Assembly (NCBI GenBank): GCA_023376005.1
Contig: CM042152.1
Span: 79,801,920 to 79,865,919, forward strand
Length of the DNA stretch: 64,000 bases
DNA from: Doryteuthis pealeii
Taxonomy: Eukaryota > Mollusca > Cephalopoda > Myopsida > Loliginidae
Direction: 5' to 3'
The notes beneath the pieces were generated by a model. The model ran no database searches and was not told where the DNA came from. It was given only the letters and a program-made list of their open reading frames with translations. Each line of letters opens with the position of its first letter. Positions within the stretch are counted from its first letter, which is position 1. Of this stretch, positions 22,701 through 27,712 are shown piece after piece. The position numbers and the translations under genes were made by a program.

Positions 22701-23557
22701 AGGCATTTTTCTATTGGTTGAGAGGTGTCATGTAGCAAAGATTTTACAAGCATCACGGATTAATATAACTGCATGTAACATAAAACAAGGGGGGCAGAGT
22801 GTAACAATGATGTGTAAATTAGCATGGAAAAGTTTTAGAAGGAAAATAAGAATTATGCGTTAGATTAGAATAGAAAAGTTTAAGGATGGATCATCATAAT
22901 GCCACATAGAATTTTTTCTATTGGTTGAGAGGTGTCATGTAGCAAAGATTTTACAAGCATCACAGATTAATATAACTGCATGTAACATAAAACAAGGGGG
23001 GCAAGAGTGTAACAGTGATGTGTAAATTAGCATGGAAAAGTTTTAGAAGGAAAATATGAATTATGCGTTAGATTAGAATAGAAAAGTTTAAGGATGGATC
23101 ATCATAATGCCATAGGGCATTTTTTCTATTCGTCCAAGAAATCTGATTCATTTTACAGTGGGTGTGCAGGGGAGAGAAGAAATGGGGGTGACAAAAATAA
23201 TGAAACTTACTGGAATGTGAGGACGGTTAGGGGTCGGTAAGATTTGTGACTGGTGTTGTCCGCCATGGACTTTCCCCAAAAGTCATTTCGGAAGGCATGG
23301 TACCAAGGCTTCTGTCCTGTAACATCTTCGTTCCTCTGGATGGCAAACATGTCATCATGCACAAAGTCGCCTTCCAAACTGTTGAAATAAACCAACAGGG
23401 TGACAAGTGAAAGTCCAATGTTTTCTGGAGAGAAGATTTTCTGAGGCCAGATACTCGTGGCATCGAGTGAATAGGCCATTTTGGTCTGGCTTTTTTTATG
23501 GGGTTTTATGTTTCCCTCTGGATGGAGACGGCTCCATATCCTTTGGTGCATTCTCAC
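554..23557 (-). CDS. TMTC1: TMTC1-like protein O-mannosyltransferase, 5' half (8 exons, 3' end outside window)
   Basis: Eight exons on the minus strand join in phase: 23557-23211, 10002-9825, 8021-7948, 5529-5377, 4527-4461, 2600-2497, 1797-1608 and 666-554. They encode 408 residues plus 2 nt. TMTC proteins are ER multi-span GT-C-fold enzymes that transfer O-mannose to cadherin-type domains, with luminal TPRs at the C-terminus. Seen here: the acidic first-loop motif HDD (about residue 60), [19 protein letters not shown], the VAGIVGRAE segment, [14 protein letters not shown], the DUF1736 region with [13 protein letters not shown] and [10 protein letters not shown], then [11 protein letters not shown]...[13 protein letters not shown]. 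The order and spacing of these motifs match human TMTC1 as I recall it better than TMTC2-4. The TPR part must continue to the left of position 1. All donors are GTAAGT or close variants. TMTC family: near certain. The paralogue (TMTC1 rather than TMTC2) is an inference. Confidence 0.88.
690..1305 (+). repeat. R2 interspersed repeat with duplicated head
   Basis: The head, with the perfect hairpin CTGTGGATATACCACGG or a near variant, occurs twice (728-790 and 845-905). A pyrimidine-rich middle follows, then the conserved tail from GGAATGGTCCATTATTTGGC to ATTAATATATAGAT. Related copies lie at 5640, 11030, 17180 and 21120. Class unknown. Confidence 0.7.
1406..1635. repeat. Direct duplication spanning the exon 7 donor
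   Basis: About 83 bases at 1407-1489 recur at 1551-1634, at a distance of 144 bases. Each copy holds the exon end coding for SLQNKT and a GTAAGT donor (minus strand). The two copies differ at several positions, so the duplication is not recent. Confidence 0.85.
1608..1797 (-). CDS. TMTC1: TMTC1-like exon 7 (DUF1736)
   Basis: This exon encodes residues 309-371, from [10 protein letters not shown] through [17 protein letters not shown] to a TM segment and SLQNKT. The acceptor is TTCTTGCAG and the donor ACT|GTAAGT. The frame stays open beyond the donor to a copied donor at 1463-1458 (see findings), so a 144-base longer form is possible. The TLCYDW block is diagnostic for the family. Confidence 0.9.
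1829..2213 (-). mobile_element. Non-autonomous Helitron H1, full length (385 bp)
   Basis: The 5' end is TCTATTAATAATGGAGATTC and the 3' end is a GCCCAGAGGGC hairpin, a T-rich tail and CTAG, followed by host T. These are Helitron hallmarks (5' TC, 3' hairpin plus CTRR, insertion between A and T, no target duplication). A second full copy lies at 50247-50640. The element sits in intron 6 and its 3' end is 31 bp upstream of exon 7. Confidence 0.8.
2497..2600 (-). CDS. TMTC1: TMTC1-like exon 6 (DUF1736 start)
   Basis: This exon encodes residues 274-307 plus two bases. The acceptor is TTTTAATCCTAG and the donor CCAG|GTAAAT. It reads [20 protein letters not shown] then [11 protein letters not shown], the start of the DUF1736 region. 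The phase-0 join to exon 5 and the phase-2 join to exon 7 (completing Arg of LTRFLT) are both exact. Confidence 0.9.
2687..2896. mobile_element. Palindromic MITE with telomere-like centre
   Basis: Arms of about 50 bases (GGTTATTTCCTATAAGTCTA and onward, inverted at 2845-2895) flank a centre holding (AACCCTAA)n-like sequence at 2765-2797. No coding. Superfamily unknown. Confidence 0.7.
2957..2991. repeat. (TA)n microsatellite
   Basis: Perfect or nearly perfect TA array in intron 5. Confidence 0.9.
3309..3341. repeat. (TA)n microsatellite with flanking diverged inverted repeats
   Basis: TA array. The flanks at 3190-3300 form a small inverted repeat (CTTTCAAAGAAAGAAAAA against its complement at 3290-3310). 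The sequence at 3480-3570 is repeated at 3640-3745 (AACACCATTATTACCGTATTA). Confidence 0.6.
3884..4374 (+). mobile_element. TIR element T490, copy 1
   Basis: Terminal inverted repeats TAGGGTAGGTTGATTTTT and AAAATCAATCTACCCTA bound about 490 bp of AT-rich non-coding DNA. Two other copies (39862-40361 and 51104-51581) share the whole length. It is a non-autonomous DNA transposon. Confidence 0.8.
4461..4527 (-). CDS. TMTC1: TMTC1-like exon 5 (short; acceptor chosen by phase)
   Basis: A 67-base exon encoding 22 residues (252-273), basic then hydrophobic ([13 protein letters not shown]), ending at a GTAAGT donor in phase 0. Two acceptors are possible. TTTTCACAG at 4518 looks good but breaks the frame from exon 4 and runs into a stop. 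GAATAG, nine or ten bases upstream, keeps the frame and is the one used here. The sequence between the last ICAVYD block and DUF1736 varies among TMTCs, so similarity gives little help. Confidence 0.7.
4633..4686. repeat. (TA)n microsatellite
   Basis: A long TA array upstream of exon 5. Confidence 0.9.
4699..4866 (-). mobile_element. Helitron H1, 3' part
   Basis: It carries the 3' hairpin (GCCCAGAGGTC) and CTAGT end of H1 on the minus strand and is truncated at about 4866 by the next element. Confidence 0.7.
4885..4975 (-). repeat. Hammerhead-like core, family i (degenerate)
   Basis: Minus strand: CTGAAGA, stem II with GGCC/GGCC, GAAA, short stem III, then GTA. No pairing stem I is visible, so cleavage is doubtful. 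Relatives lie at 19560-19650 and 47880-47930. Confidence 0.5.
5278..5355 (+). mobile_element. Helitron H2, 3'-terminal fragment
   Basis: The hairpin CTACCC...GGGTAG followed by CTGCTC and CTAG|T is the H2 3' end, seen also at 20600-20654, 20930-20969 and 29890-29926. It ends 15 bp from the donor of exon 4. Confidence 0.7.
5377..5529 (-). CDS. TMTC1: TMTC1-like exon 4
   Basis: This exon encodes residues 201-250 plus two bases. The acceptor is TTTTTTTCAG and the donor GTAAGT. Its first base completes a Gly codon with exon 3. It contains the [19 protein letters not shown] and ICAVYD blocks (a TM helix and loop), a strong TMTC1/2 signature. Confidence 0.9.
5640..5832 (+). repeat. R2 repeat, 3' part
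   Basis: It matches the R2 tail from GGAATGGTTCATTATTTAGC to ATTAATATATATAT. Confidence 0.7.
6366..6535 (+). repeat. SINE S1
   Basis: tRNA-derived SINE. The box A-like TTAGTTTAGTTGGTTTATC and box B-like GTTCCACGTTTGATACTG are followed by the S1 body (CTCGCCAACTCAGC, GATCTGT, GAGCTGATGGTAGGTGTGG). The 3' part is lost. Confidence 0.75.
6555..6965 (-). repeat. R700 repeat, partial
   Basis: Reverse-oriented R700. It has the GGCATGTCAACCCATTGGGTC tail side, the CTAACAGGTACTACCACTC block, and an internal duplication of the GAGTGGACCTGGGAGTAATG block (6710 and 6825). Confidence 0.75.
7015..7275 (+). pseudogene. LINE 3' fragment (non-LTR retrotransposon C-terminus)
   Basis: It matches 12895-13110, which encodes the NTRGH...FRKxFF tail common in CR1/Jockey-type LINEs. 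The frame is broken. The LINE 3' end resumes at about 7826-7905 after an insertion. Confidence 0.6.
7276..7825. mobile_element. Insertion in LINE, possible solo LTR
   Basis: About 550 bp of less AT-rich sequence interrupts the LINE tail. It has a TTTATAA box (7370) and an AATAAA (7729), which would fit a solo LTR. Ends and target duplication could not be fixed. Other identities are possible. Confidence 0.35.
7948..8021 (-). CDS. TMTC1: TMTC1-like exon 3
   Basis: A 74-base exon encoding residues 176-199 plus two bases: [20 protein letters not shown] and a few more. VAGIVGRA(D/E) is the most conserved block of the family. The acceptor is a pyrimidine run ending in CAG and the donor is GGGTAAGT. 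The exon is too short for a normal ORF list and is supported by motif, phase and both splice sites. Confidence 0.9.
8057..8740 (+). mobile_element. Helitron H3, 3'-truncated
   Basis: It starts TCTTATTATAATGGAGATTG like the complete H3 at 43452. An internal segment (about 8418-8480) is repeated at 8612-8680. The CTAG end is missing. It starts 36 bp from the exon 3 edge (8021). Confidence 0.65.
8777..8800. repeat. (TA)n microsatellite
   Basis: TA array at the left border of the palindromic ribozyme element. Confidence 0.85.
8884..8937 (-). ncRNA. Hammerhead ribozyme motif, family a (left arm)
   Basis: Minus strand: CTGATGA (8925-8919), stem II AGGC/GCCT, GAAA, stem III ACC-TTA-GGT, cleavage site GTA. 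The first stem I pair is A-C because the site is followed by AATGC rather than GATGC. The core is intact and stem I is weakened. Confidence 0.65.
9021..9076 (+). ncRNA. Hammerhead ribozyme motif, family a (right arm), complete
   Basis: CTGATGA (9032-9038), stem II AGGC-AAGGA-GCCT, GAAA (9052-9055), stem III A9055-T9063 with two C-G pairs and loop TTA, and predicted cleavage after GTA at 9064. Stem I is GGTATC (9026-9031) with GATGCT, one unpaired T, then TTAGT (9021-9025) with ACTAA (9072-9076). Every conserved core base is present. The minimal stem III is as in Penelope-type hammerheads. It is the mirror of 8884-8937, with about 85 bases between the arms. Confidence 0.8.
9107..9143. repeat. 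(TA)n microsatellite
   Basis: TA array between two ribozyme-bearing elements. Confidence 0.9.
9160..9210 (-). ncRNA. Hammerhead ribozyme motif, family h (near intact)
   Basis: Minus strand: CTGAAGA (9196-9190), stem II CC-TTAT-GG, GAAA, stem III, GTA, then GGTTA. The base before the core is A instead of C, so the first stem I pair is lost. It is the same family as 43371-43416 and 44832-44876. Confidence 0.6.
9245..9800. other. AT-rich intronic sequence
   Basis: T-rich and A-rich runs, plus a (CA)n(TA)n array at 9560-9600. Nothing else recognised. Confidence 0.5.
9825..10002 (-). CDS. TMTC1: TMTC1-like exon 2
   Basis: This exon encodes residues 117-175. It starts after TTGCAG and its first base completes Gln116, giving LTFQ-VNYCLGG across the junction. 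It ends at GCC|GTAAGT in phase 0. It carries the [11 protein letters not shown] transmembrane segment and the [15 protein letters not shown] motif typical of TMTC proteins. The open frame on the opposite strand at 9773-10033 is an antisense shadow. Confidence 0.9.
10079..10580 (+). mobile_element. Helitron H1-like, truncated
   Basis: It has the 5' segment CTATTAATAATGGAGATTTG, ACATCACTGCTTACATCACA, and the H1 3' half up to TAATAAATTTGATGATTACA. The hairpin and CTAG end are missing. Confidence 0.6.
10785..10985. other. Unassigned sequence with short inverted repeats
   Basis: GAAAACTAGAGGTGATAGA near 10950 is complementary to CTCATCACCTCTAGTTTTT near 10680, so 10675-10970 may be a foldback element of about 300 bp. 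Class unknown. Confidence 0.4.
11030..11335 (+). repeat. R2 repeat
   Basis: R2 middle (CAATTGAAACAGATTAGCGT) and tail (GGACGGTCTCATTTTTAACC and onward). Confidence 0.7.
11426..11661. mobile_element. hAT-like palindromic MITE, copy 1 (236 bp)
   Basis: Inverted ends GGACCATATGACCTTTAAGC and onward, with an almost fully palindromic body. The flanks ACAGTACT and AGAGTACT give a 7/8 target duplication, and copy 2 (35846) has a perfect 8-bp one, as for hAT. The centre holds GTTAGGGTTAGGGGTTAG. Confidence 0.8.
11823..12115 (+). repeat. SINE S2, near full length
   Basis: The tRNA-like head GTGGTGTAATGGTTAAAGTC (box A-like) and GTTCAAATCCTGG (box B-like) is followed by the S2 body (CCTCCAGCTATGGATAAATA, CCAGTCTAGGAGAAGGAAAA, CTTGTGTTACATCCTGCTC). 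Confidence 0.85.
12485..13225 (+). pseudogene. Decayed LINE reverse transcriptase C-terminus and 3' UTR
   Basis: The frames together encode a distal RT segment: [10 protein letters not shown] and [14 protein letters not shown] in one frame, then [20 protein letters not shown] and [10 protein letters not shown] in another. An [16 protein letters not shown] tail follows. This pattern (VRPHLEYASPVWNP) is typical of CR1/Jockey/RTE-like non-LTR retrotransposons. At least one frameshift and stops make it non-functional, and the 5' end is truncated. Target-primed retrotransposition commonly leaves such 3' remnants. Confidence 0.75.
13706..13743. repeat. (TA)n microsatellite
   Basis: TA array that replaces the outer end of the element at 13744. 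Confidence 0.9.
13853..13906 (-). ncRNA. Hammerhead ribozyme motif, family b (copy 1)
   Basis: Same core as 14586-14640, but one base of stem I is deleted (CGTATA instead of CGGTATA). Confidence 0.65.
14291..14345 (-). ncRNA. Hammerhead ribozyme motif, family b (copy 2), complete
   Basis: Minus-strand copy with CTGATGA, stem II GACTT-AATA-AAGTC, GAAA, stem III, GTA, and a six-pair stem I ATACCG/CGGTAT. Confidence 0.8.
14586..14640 (+). ncRNA. Hammerhead ribozyme motif, family b (copy 3), complete
   Basis: CTGATGA (14596-14602), perfect five-pair stem II GACTT/AAGTC with loop AATA, GAAA (14617-14620), stem III ACA/TGT with loop GTC, predicted cleavage after GTA (14629|14630), and stem I ATACCG (14590-14595) with CGGTAT (14630-14635). 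All core bases fit the hammerhead consensus. It lies directly behind a tRNA-like head. Confidence 0.82.
14850..15058 (-). repeat. SINE S2, truncated
   Basis: Reverse S2 body from the 3' end (GAGCAGGATGCAACACAAGG) to GGGTATTAGTGCTATGTGAA. Confidence 0.75.
15062..15267 (+). repeat. SINE S1 split by a foldback insertion
   Basis: S1 head and body run to GGGGATACACTCCC. The remaining S1 3' end is at 15478-15530. The insertion at 15268-15475 divides it. Confidence 0.75.
15268..15475. mobile_element. Foldback MITE inserted in SINE S1
   Basis: Inverted arms of about 80 bases (GTAATCCTTAACTTGTTCCTC and onward; centre about 15371). The flanks ACTCCC and ACTCCC are the repeated SINE sequence, so a 6-8-bp target duplication is likely. 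Confidence 0.75.
15703..15753 (-). repeat. R700 end fragment
   Basis: It holds GTTTTACGGCATATCAACCT and GGGTCATTTAATGCCG, the inverse of the R700 3' end. Confidence 0.6.
15760..15940 (-). repeat. SINE S1 (reverse)
   Basis: S1 in reverse from AAAGTCATCAGGATGGC to GATTCATGCACTGAG. The tRNA head is missing. Confidence 0.7.
16455..16505 (+). repeat. R2 head fragment
   Basis: CAGGACTTGTGGATATACCAC and flanks, as at 728 and 21120. Confidence 0.55.
16595..17155 (-). repeat. R700 repeat, near full length (reverse)
   Basis: It runs from the inverse tail (TTTTATGGCATATCAACCTC) through AACAGGTACTACCACTCTGG and the GATTGATTGGGGG block to CCCTGGGGCTGTAGAATACA. Confidence 0.8.
17170..17402 (+). repeat. 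R2 repeat, 3' part
   Basis: From TTTTTTCTGTGTAGCAT to ATTAATATATAGAT. Confidence 0.7.
17648..17905 (+). repeat. SINE S1, near full length
   Basis: Box A-like TTTAGCTCAGTTGGTAGAGC and box B-like TTCCTGGTTTGATATCGGCC are followed by the full S1 body to ACTCTGATGACTTTAAA. Confidence 0.85.
17975..18118 (-). repeat. SINE S1 (reverse), truncated
   Basis: Reverse S1 3' half. With the copy at 17648 it forms an inverted pair around a poly-T/A run. Confidence 0.65.
18212..18700 (-). repeat. R700 repeat (reverse)
   Basis: From GGGTTTTTACAGCATGTCAA to GGTTGCTACC, with the shared central blocks. Confidence 0.8.
18705..19025. repeat. Pyrimidine-rich (TTTC/TTCTC)n low-complexity tract
   Basis: About 320 bases of T and C. 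The long open frames here are artefacts of composition. Confidence 0.85.
19206..19415 (+). repeat. SINE S1
   Basis: GGGCCGGTTTAGCTCAGTCGG head and S1 body to GATTTTAGGCCATCATCA, with a short deletion after the head. Confidence 0.8.
20075..20305 (+). repeat. SINE S2
   Basis: Box B-like GTTCAAATCCTGG and S2 body to GGTGGAGGGATTGGGTGAAT. The first half of the head is lost. Confidence 0.75.
20330..20654 (+). mobile_element. Helitron H2, copy 1
   Basis: It starts in a TCTA/TA tract and AAAGGGCAGTTGTGTG and ends with a CTACTCGGGTGATGCTGGGTAG-type hairpin (stem CTAC/GTAG), CTACGT and CTAG|T. A second H2 copy follows directly, head to tail. Confidence 0.7.
20656..20969 (+). mobile_element. Helitron H2, copy 2
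   Basis: Same start (AAAGGGCAGTTAGTGTG) and 3' end (GCTGGGTAGCCACTT, CTAG|T). The body matches 29640-29926. Confidence 0.7.
21115..21615 (+). repeat. R2 repeat, near full length
   Basis: Head hairpin CTGTGGATATACCACAG, TC-rich middle, and tail to AAGATTAAGGAATAAGCATA. It is the most complete copy in the window. Confidence 0.75.
21885..23130. repeat. Tandem array, about 5.7 copies of a 203-215-bp unit
   Basis: The unit contains GTGTAACAGTGATGTGTAAA, TTAGCATGGAAAAGTTTTAG and CATCATAATGCCACAGGGCA. Unit starts are near 21949, 22164, 22379, 22593, 22796 and 23006. Units differ by a few bases and by GGGG runs. The array ends about 80 bp from the donor of TMTC1-like exon 1. Confidence 0.92.
23211..23557 (-). 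CDS. TMTC1: TMTC1-like exon 1 (start codon, TM1, catalytic loop)
   Basis: This exon encodes residues 1-115 plus two bases of codon 116 and ends at a GTAAGT donor (23210-23205). The first ATG is at 23557, with an in-frame TAA a few codons upstream, so the start lies in this exon. Met3 (23551) and Met27 (23479) are alternative starts. A hydrophobic span ([15 protein letters not shown]) precedes the luminal loop. That loop carries the HDD motif, whose acidic residues are the proposed catalytic or metal-binding site in this family, and the [13 protein letters not shown] signature. No classical cleavable signal peptide is needed because TM1 acts as the anchor. Confidence 0.9.
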
Positions 23558-23696
23558 GCATTGCTTGTTAAGGTGAATAAATTAAAGAACAGCAAAGGGA
23601 GATAAGTTGGTAATTTACAAGTTTCATCCATTTTGATTTCAGTTACATTATCAAATTTCTTTCATTATTGTTCTAACGTTGTTTGCAGTTCAGCAA
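23558..23696 (-). other. Probable 5' UTR part of TMTC1-like exon 1
   Basis: Directly upstream of the first ATG, a pyrimidine-rich tract ending in TTTCTTTACAG (minus strand, AG at 23697-23698) looks like a splice acceptor. The segment between it and the ATG carries stops and would be 5' UTR. At least one upstream non-coding exon and the promoter would then lie further right, possibly outside the window. No promoter was recognised. Confidence 0.45.
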
Positions 23697-23750
23697 CTGT
23701 AAAGAAATAAAAAGAAAAACAGATTATAAATAACTAAACACAACACAACA

Positions 23751-23752
<2 letters not shown>

Positions 23753-23831
<79 letters not shown>
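23753..23831. repeat. (CT)n(TA)n compound microsatellite
   Basis: CT array followed by two TA arrays. Confidence 0.9.
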
Positions 23832-23833
<2 letters not shown>

Positions 23834-23869
23834 GAAAAATTAATATATTGGAGAAAAGTAGACAAACAA

Positions 23870-24320
23870 AAACTTGATGTTTATTGTCTGCAATGTTTCG
23901 GTCTCTTATTAGACCATCTTCAAATATTCTTACTCCAATGATGGAAATTCTCAAAATGCTGAAAGCTCGTCTAGTTTTAGTTCTTTCTCTCTGGAATTGC
24001 CGAAATGGTATTTACCACTAGTTAGCTAAATATATGTATGTGTGTGTGTGTGTCTGTTTAATATGTGTGATTGGGAACTGGATTTGTCGTTAAGTTATAT
24101 ATGTGTTGTTGGTAGATTTTTTGATTATATTTTTTTTATTTATTTTATTTTATTTTTATTTTTTAATAAATTCCCCATTCCAGAGAGAAGAAGAATCCAC
24201 TTACACTTTACTTTCCGCTTTCAGCATTTTGAGAATTTCCATCATTGGAGTAAGAACTATATTCAAGTCCTGAAGATGGTCTAATAAGAAAACGTTTCGA
24301 CAATAAACATCAAGTTTCCA
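23870..24320. mobile_element. Inverted pair with degenerate hammerhead-like cores
   Basis: The left arm (23870-24000) is inverted at 24180-24320 (for example GAATTTCCATCATTGGAGTA). The core on the plus strand is CTGAAGATGGTCTAATAAGA followed by a damaged GAAA; the minus-strand arm has TTGAAGA. TA arrays flank both sides. Confidence 0.55.
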
Positions 24321-24346
24321 CAACATCCCGTGTTGTCTACTTTCTC

Positions 24347-24355
<9 letters not shown>

Positions 24356-24382
<27 letters not shown>
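24356..24382. repeat. (TA)n microsatellite
   Basis: TA array at the right border of the inverted pair. Confidence 0.85.
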
Positions 24383-24389
<7 letters not shown>

Positions 24390-24902
24390 AAAACTCCAAC
24401 ATTAAATCTGCAATTGGAAACAATTAAATACAGATGGATGAAAAAGATTTTTAAAAATTTCATCCATTCTGGCTAAACAAGAAACTGGATACCCAACACT
24501 GGCAATAAAAATGTAGAGATAAAAAATGTGGGGGTTAGTAACACCTAAAAAAAAAAACACTGACCATCCCACTTCAAACAAATAACTCCCAAATCTAACT
24601 GAAAATTCATCAGCCAGGTGCCCACACATGATACACACACATATATATATACACAAAACTTAAAAAAAAACAAACTCCCTAACATATATATCAGAACATT
24701 TCAAATGAATTTAACTAAAAGATGTTTTTCACTGAACAGATGGACTTGCCACTTTTAATACATTTCTCTGCCCAGACTATCATGGCTTGTCAAACACTTA
24801 GAAAACTTTAAAAAAACTATCTAAAAACAATTCTTTTTACGATAACCTAAGGTTGAAACTAGTTGAGGAAAATAAATAAAATAAAATAAATATTCCTGTT
24901 TG

Positions 24903-24906
<4 letters not shown>

Positions 24907-24981
<75 letters not shown>
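24907..24981. repeat. (TA)n microsatellite, long
   Basis: About 75 bases of TA with one interruption. Confidence 0.9.
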
Positions 24982-24984
<3 letters not shown>

Positions 24985-25202
24985 GTAAGATGAGGAAATT
25001 AATCTGACAATATGTGGAGAAAATTTCACATGTTCCTATCATTAATTTTTGCTTTCACATACAGTAATCACATCATCAACATTCAACTATAAACGGCACT
25101 CAACTAATGGTAACAAACCTTTTTTCCACACATTTTCCAAATTCAACGCATACAAAACATCCATCATCTTTTATCCACATAAAGCCTTTTTTCCTCTCAT
25201 TT

Positions 25203-25260
25203 CACAGTCCTGATGAAGGTTTCCATTGTAAACTGAAATATTCGAACATCGACTATAAAT
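25203..25260 (+). ncRNA. Hammerhead ribozyme motif, family d
   Basis: CTGATGA (25210-25216), stem II GGTTT/AAACT, GAAA (25235-25238), stem III with one mismatch, predicted cleavage after ATC at 25250, and stem I GTC (25207-25209) with GAC (25251-25253). It is homologous to the motif at 32885-32945 (CGAACATCGACTA and AAATTTCCATCCAT tail). Confidence 0.7.
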
Positions 25261-25489
25261 TTCCATCCATCATAACATCCCGTGTTTGTTTGTAAATTTT
25301 CTCCACACATATAATAATTTCATACAATGACAGTTATTTACACAGTAGCATTGCAACCAACAAAACCTTCATCAGATGATGACTCTGAGTTCAGGCATGG
25401 TTTTGGGGCCGAAGCATCATTACCACTAACCTAGAGTGCCCCAGCAGTATCTCACAATACCACCAGACTTTGTCGGTTTGATGTCACAA

Positions 25490-25754
25490 TATAGGACTGC
25501 CATATCTACGCTGATGCGGTTAGAGCTTTCTCCTGGATCTTTTTTATGTATTTCCTCTTGTCTGGTGGAGAAAGTCCAAGTTTAGACAAAATTAAGGTTG
25601 AGTTGGTAATAAATCCCCGGCATCTGGTTCGATAGGAAATACATCTGTTATCCATCCGTTTCTGACGCATTGTTCACGTAGGTCTTCATATTTTTCCAAC
25701 TTACGATGATGTGCATAGTCAAGATATTTTTCAAATGGAACTGTCAATTCAACG

Positions 25755-25762
<8 letters not shown>
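25490..25762 (-). pseudogene. LINE C-terminal fragment (restriction-like-endonuclease type)
   Basis: The minus strand reads VPFEKYLDYAHHRKLEKYED, LREQCVRNGWITDVFPIE, then after a frameshift KLGLSPPDKRKYIKKIQEKA. I know this pattern from the C-termini of invertebrate non-LTR retrotransposons. It has a frameshift and a stop. The window has no upstream RT for it. Confidence 0.65.

Positions 25763-25790
<28 letters not shown>
25759..25790. repeat. (TA)n microsatellite
   Basis: TA array between the LINE fragment and SINE S1. Confidence 0.85.
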
Positions 25791-25794
<4 letters not shown>

Positions 25795-25796
25795 CA

Positions 25797-26022
25797 AAGT
25801 AAGTCGTCGTCGGGGTGGCCTAAAGTCGGTATCAGCCAATCAGCGAGGGAGTCTAACCCCTTTTCACTACTAGACCAAGGAGATTATTTTAGTGTCTGAG
25901 GTGGAGCGCCACACCTACCATCAGCTCCTTACTTTACAGCACAGATCCCTGTGCTACTCATACACTGAGTTGGTGAGGACCGGTATCGAACTAGGAACCT
26001 CTACTGACTGAGCTAACCCTGC
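25797..26022 (-). repeat. SINE S1 (reverse), near full length
   Basis: It runs from GTCGGGGTGGCCTAAAGTCG to CTGACTGAGCTAACCCTGCC. A TA/CA array follows. Confidence 0.85.
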
Positions 26023-26023
26023 C

Positions 26024-26055
<32 letters not shown>

Positions 26056-26199
26056 CACACACACACTCTGTAGTTGTGTGTGTATGTGTGACAACAGATT
26101 TAGATAGACAGTAGGAAAGTGACTTTATTTTAACTAAAGCCTTAAAAAGATCTTTCAAATATTTACCAAGCTTTGCTTTTTATTTCACAGGATTAAACA

Positions 26200-26450
26200 C
26201 AGAGAGAGAGAGAGAGAGAGAGAGTTGCTGTATGAACATTGTTACATCAAAAGGCTGAAATGAAGGTAGGAGTAAATTGTGTTATGTAACTTTTTTTATG
26301 AACAAAGAATTACTGTTCACCTAAAAACCAAACATTCAAACTTCTATCTTTTCATATAGATTTAAACACTCTGACATTAGCACCACCCTGTCATCAGGGT
26401 TTAAAATATACTTATTGTATTCCTTGCAAGTCATTAGACCCCCCCCCATC
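26200..26450. other. GA array and unassigned sequence
   Basis: (AG)n at 26204-26226, then unique-looking sequence. Nothing else recognised. Confidence 0.5.
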
Positions 26451-26454
26451 TCCA

Positions 26455-26790
26455 CAAAAAAGAGGTGTCCTTGGTATGACACCAAACTGCAGCTGATGGT
26501 GAGGCTCCAGCTCTGGGGAGTGTGGAGTACCCCTTCATTGCCATTACTCCCAGGTCCAATCTGACCTGTTGTGGTAGTACCTGTTAGGGTCCTATCTATG
26601 GGTCAAATAGATTTGTGTACAAATTATTTATATTAGGAATACTTGACATCACTGTGTACAAAAATCTCTTCAGAAACTACACAAAATATTTAAATTAAAC
26701 ATATAATGAATGCAATTCCCTAACCTCTAGGCATTGAATAACTCCAGATAGGTTGACATGCCATTAAAATCAATCAATCTGGCACTAGTA
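26455..26790 (+). repeat. R700 repeat, diverged 3' part
   Basis: From GCTGATGGTGAGGCTCCAG to the GATAGGTTGACATGCCATTA tail. Confidence 0.65.
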
Positions 26791-26869
26791 GGAAATACAT
26801 GACTATTTCAACAAAGGATATTAGGTTATGCCAGTTTCCTAAATGGAGGATTATTTATCTAAAAAATCA

Positions 26870-27478
26870 GCAGCCCTGTCAGCTGGGGCTTTAGAATACA
26901 CCAACTGCACTTCTGCAGAGGGGTAAGATCCCCAATGGGGCCACCTGTTGGCCGTGGGGGTGTGTGTGTGTGACCCGTGATGGAATCCTGGTAGATGAGC
27001 AATCCATGACATGCAACTCTATTATGGCCCTTACTTAAGCTAAATGGTCCCCCCTCTGATCAATCGGCTAGTCATGTCAAGCCCTAGCATCTACATGATT
27101 GTCCCAAACCTATTGCCCTTATGGCAAGTCCCAATCCTTTTTATCATATGGGTGCTAGAAAGTGGTGGCTGAGGGTCTTATTGTCTTCAGTATTTTGTTA
27201 AACTCTATTTGATGGTGAGGTTCCAGTACTAGAGGTCTGGGAATGTGGAGCACCCCTTCATCACCATTGTTTCCTGGTCCACCTGACCCGGAGTGGTAGT
27301 ATCTGTTAGGGTTTCATCTATGGGTTAAATAAAAATTTGTTTACAAAAAATAAAAAATTGAGTTTAAAAAATTTTCTTCCAAAATATCACTACAAATCTT
27401 CCAAGACTTGGACGGCATTAAATGACCCACCGAGGTTGATATACCATAAAACAAAACAAAACAAACAAACAAGCAAGC
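26870..27478 (+). repeat. R700 repeat, near full length
   Basis: From CCCTGTCAGCTGGGGCTTTA to CATAAAACAAAACAAAACAA. Confidence 0.85.
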
Positions 27479-27482
27479 AGGT

Positions 27483-27712
27483 ATCCCATCATGGTGTAAT
27501 GGTTAGCAAGTTCATCTCATAGATCTATAACTACTGATCCACCCTACTATTTACCCATAGCTGCAGGGAGAATAGTTGGATGCACACCTTTCCCAAGGGT
27601 ATTAGCGTTATATGAAATGTAAACAGCTTTGTCCAGGATTTGAACTCGAATTGACGAGTCCATTTCTTATGACTTAACCAATTACATCATACACTTCCGG
27701 ATTGGCTTGAAG
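27483..27712 (-). repeat. SINE S2 (reverse) next to a short tRNA-like fragment
   Basis: 27487-27515 (ATGGTGTAATGGTTAGCAAG) is the head of SINE S4. From 27535 the S2 body is reversed to GTCCATTTCTTATGACTTAA. Confidence 0.7.

Noticed and set aside
21885..23130. CRISPR-like array
   Set aside because: The units are 203-215 bp direct tandem repeats without short repeats and unique spacers, in a eukaryotic intron.
24042..24284. 80-codon open frame
   Set aside because: T-rich low-complexity run between the arms of an inverted element; no coding signature.
25365..25400. CTGATGA on the minus strand near 25375
   Set aside because: No GAAA follows at a suitable distance and no stems form; not a hammerhead.
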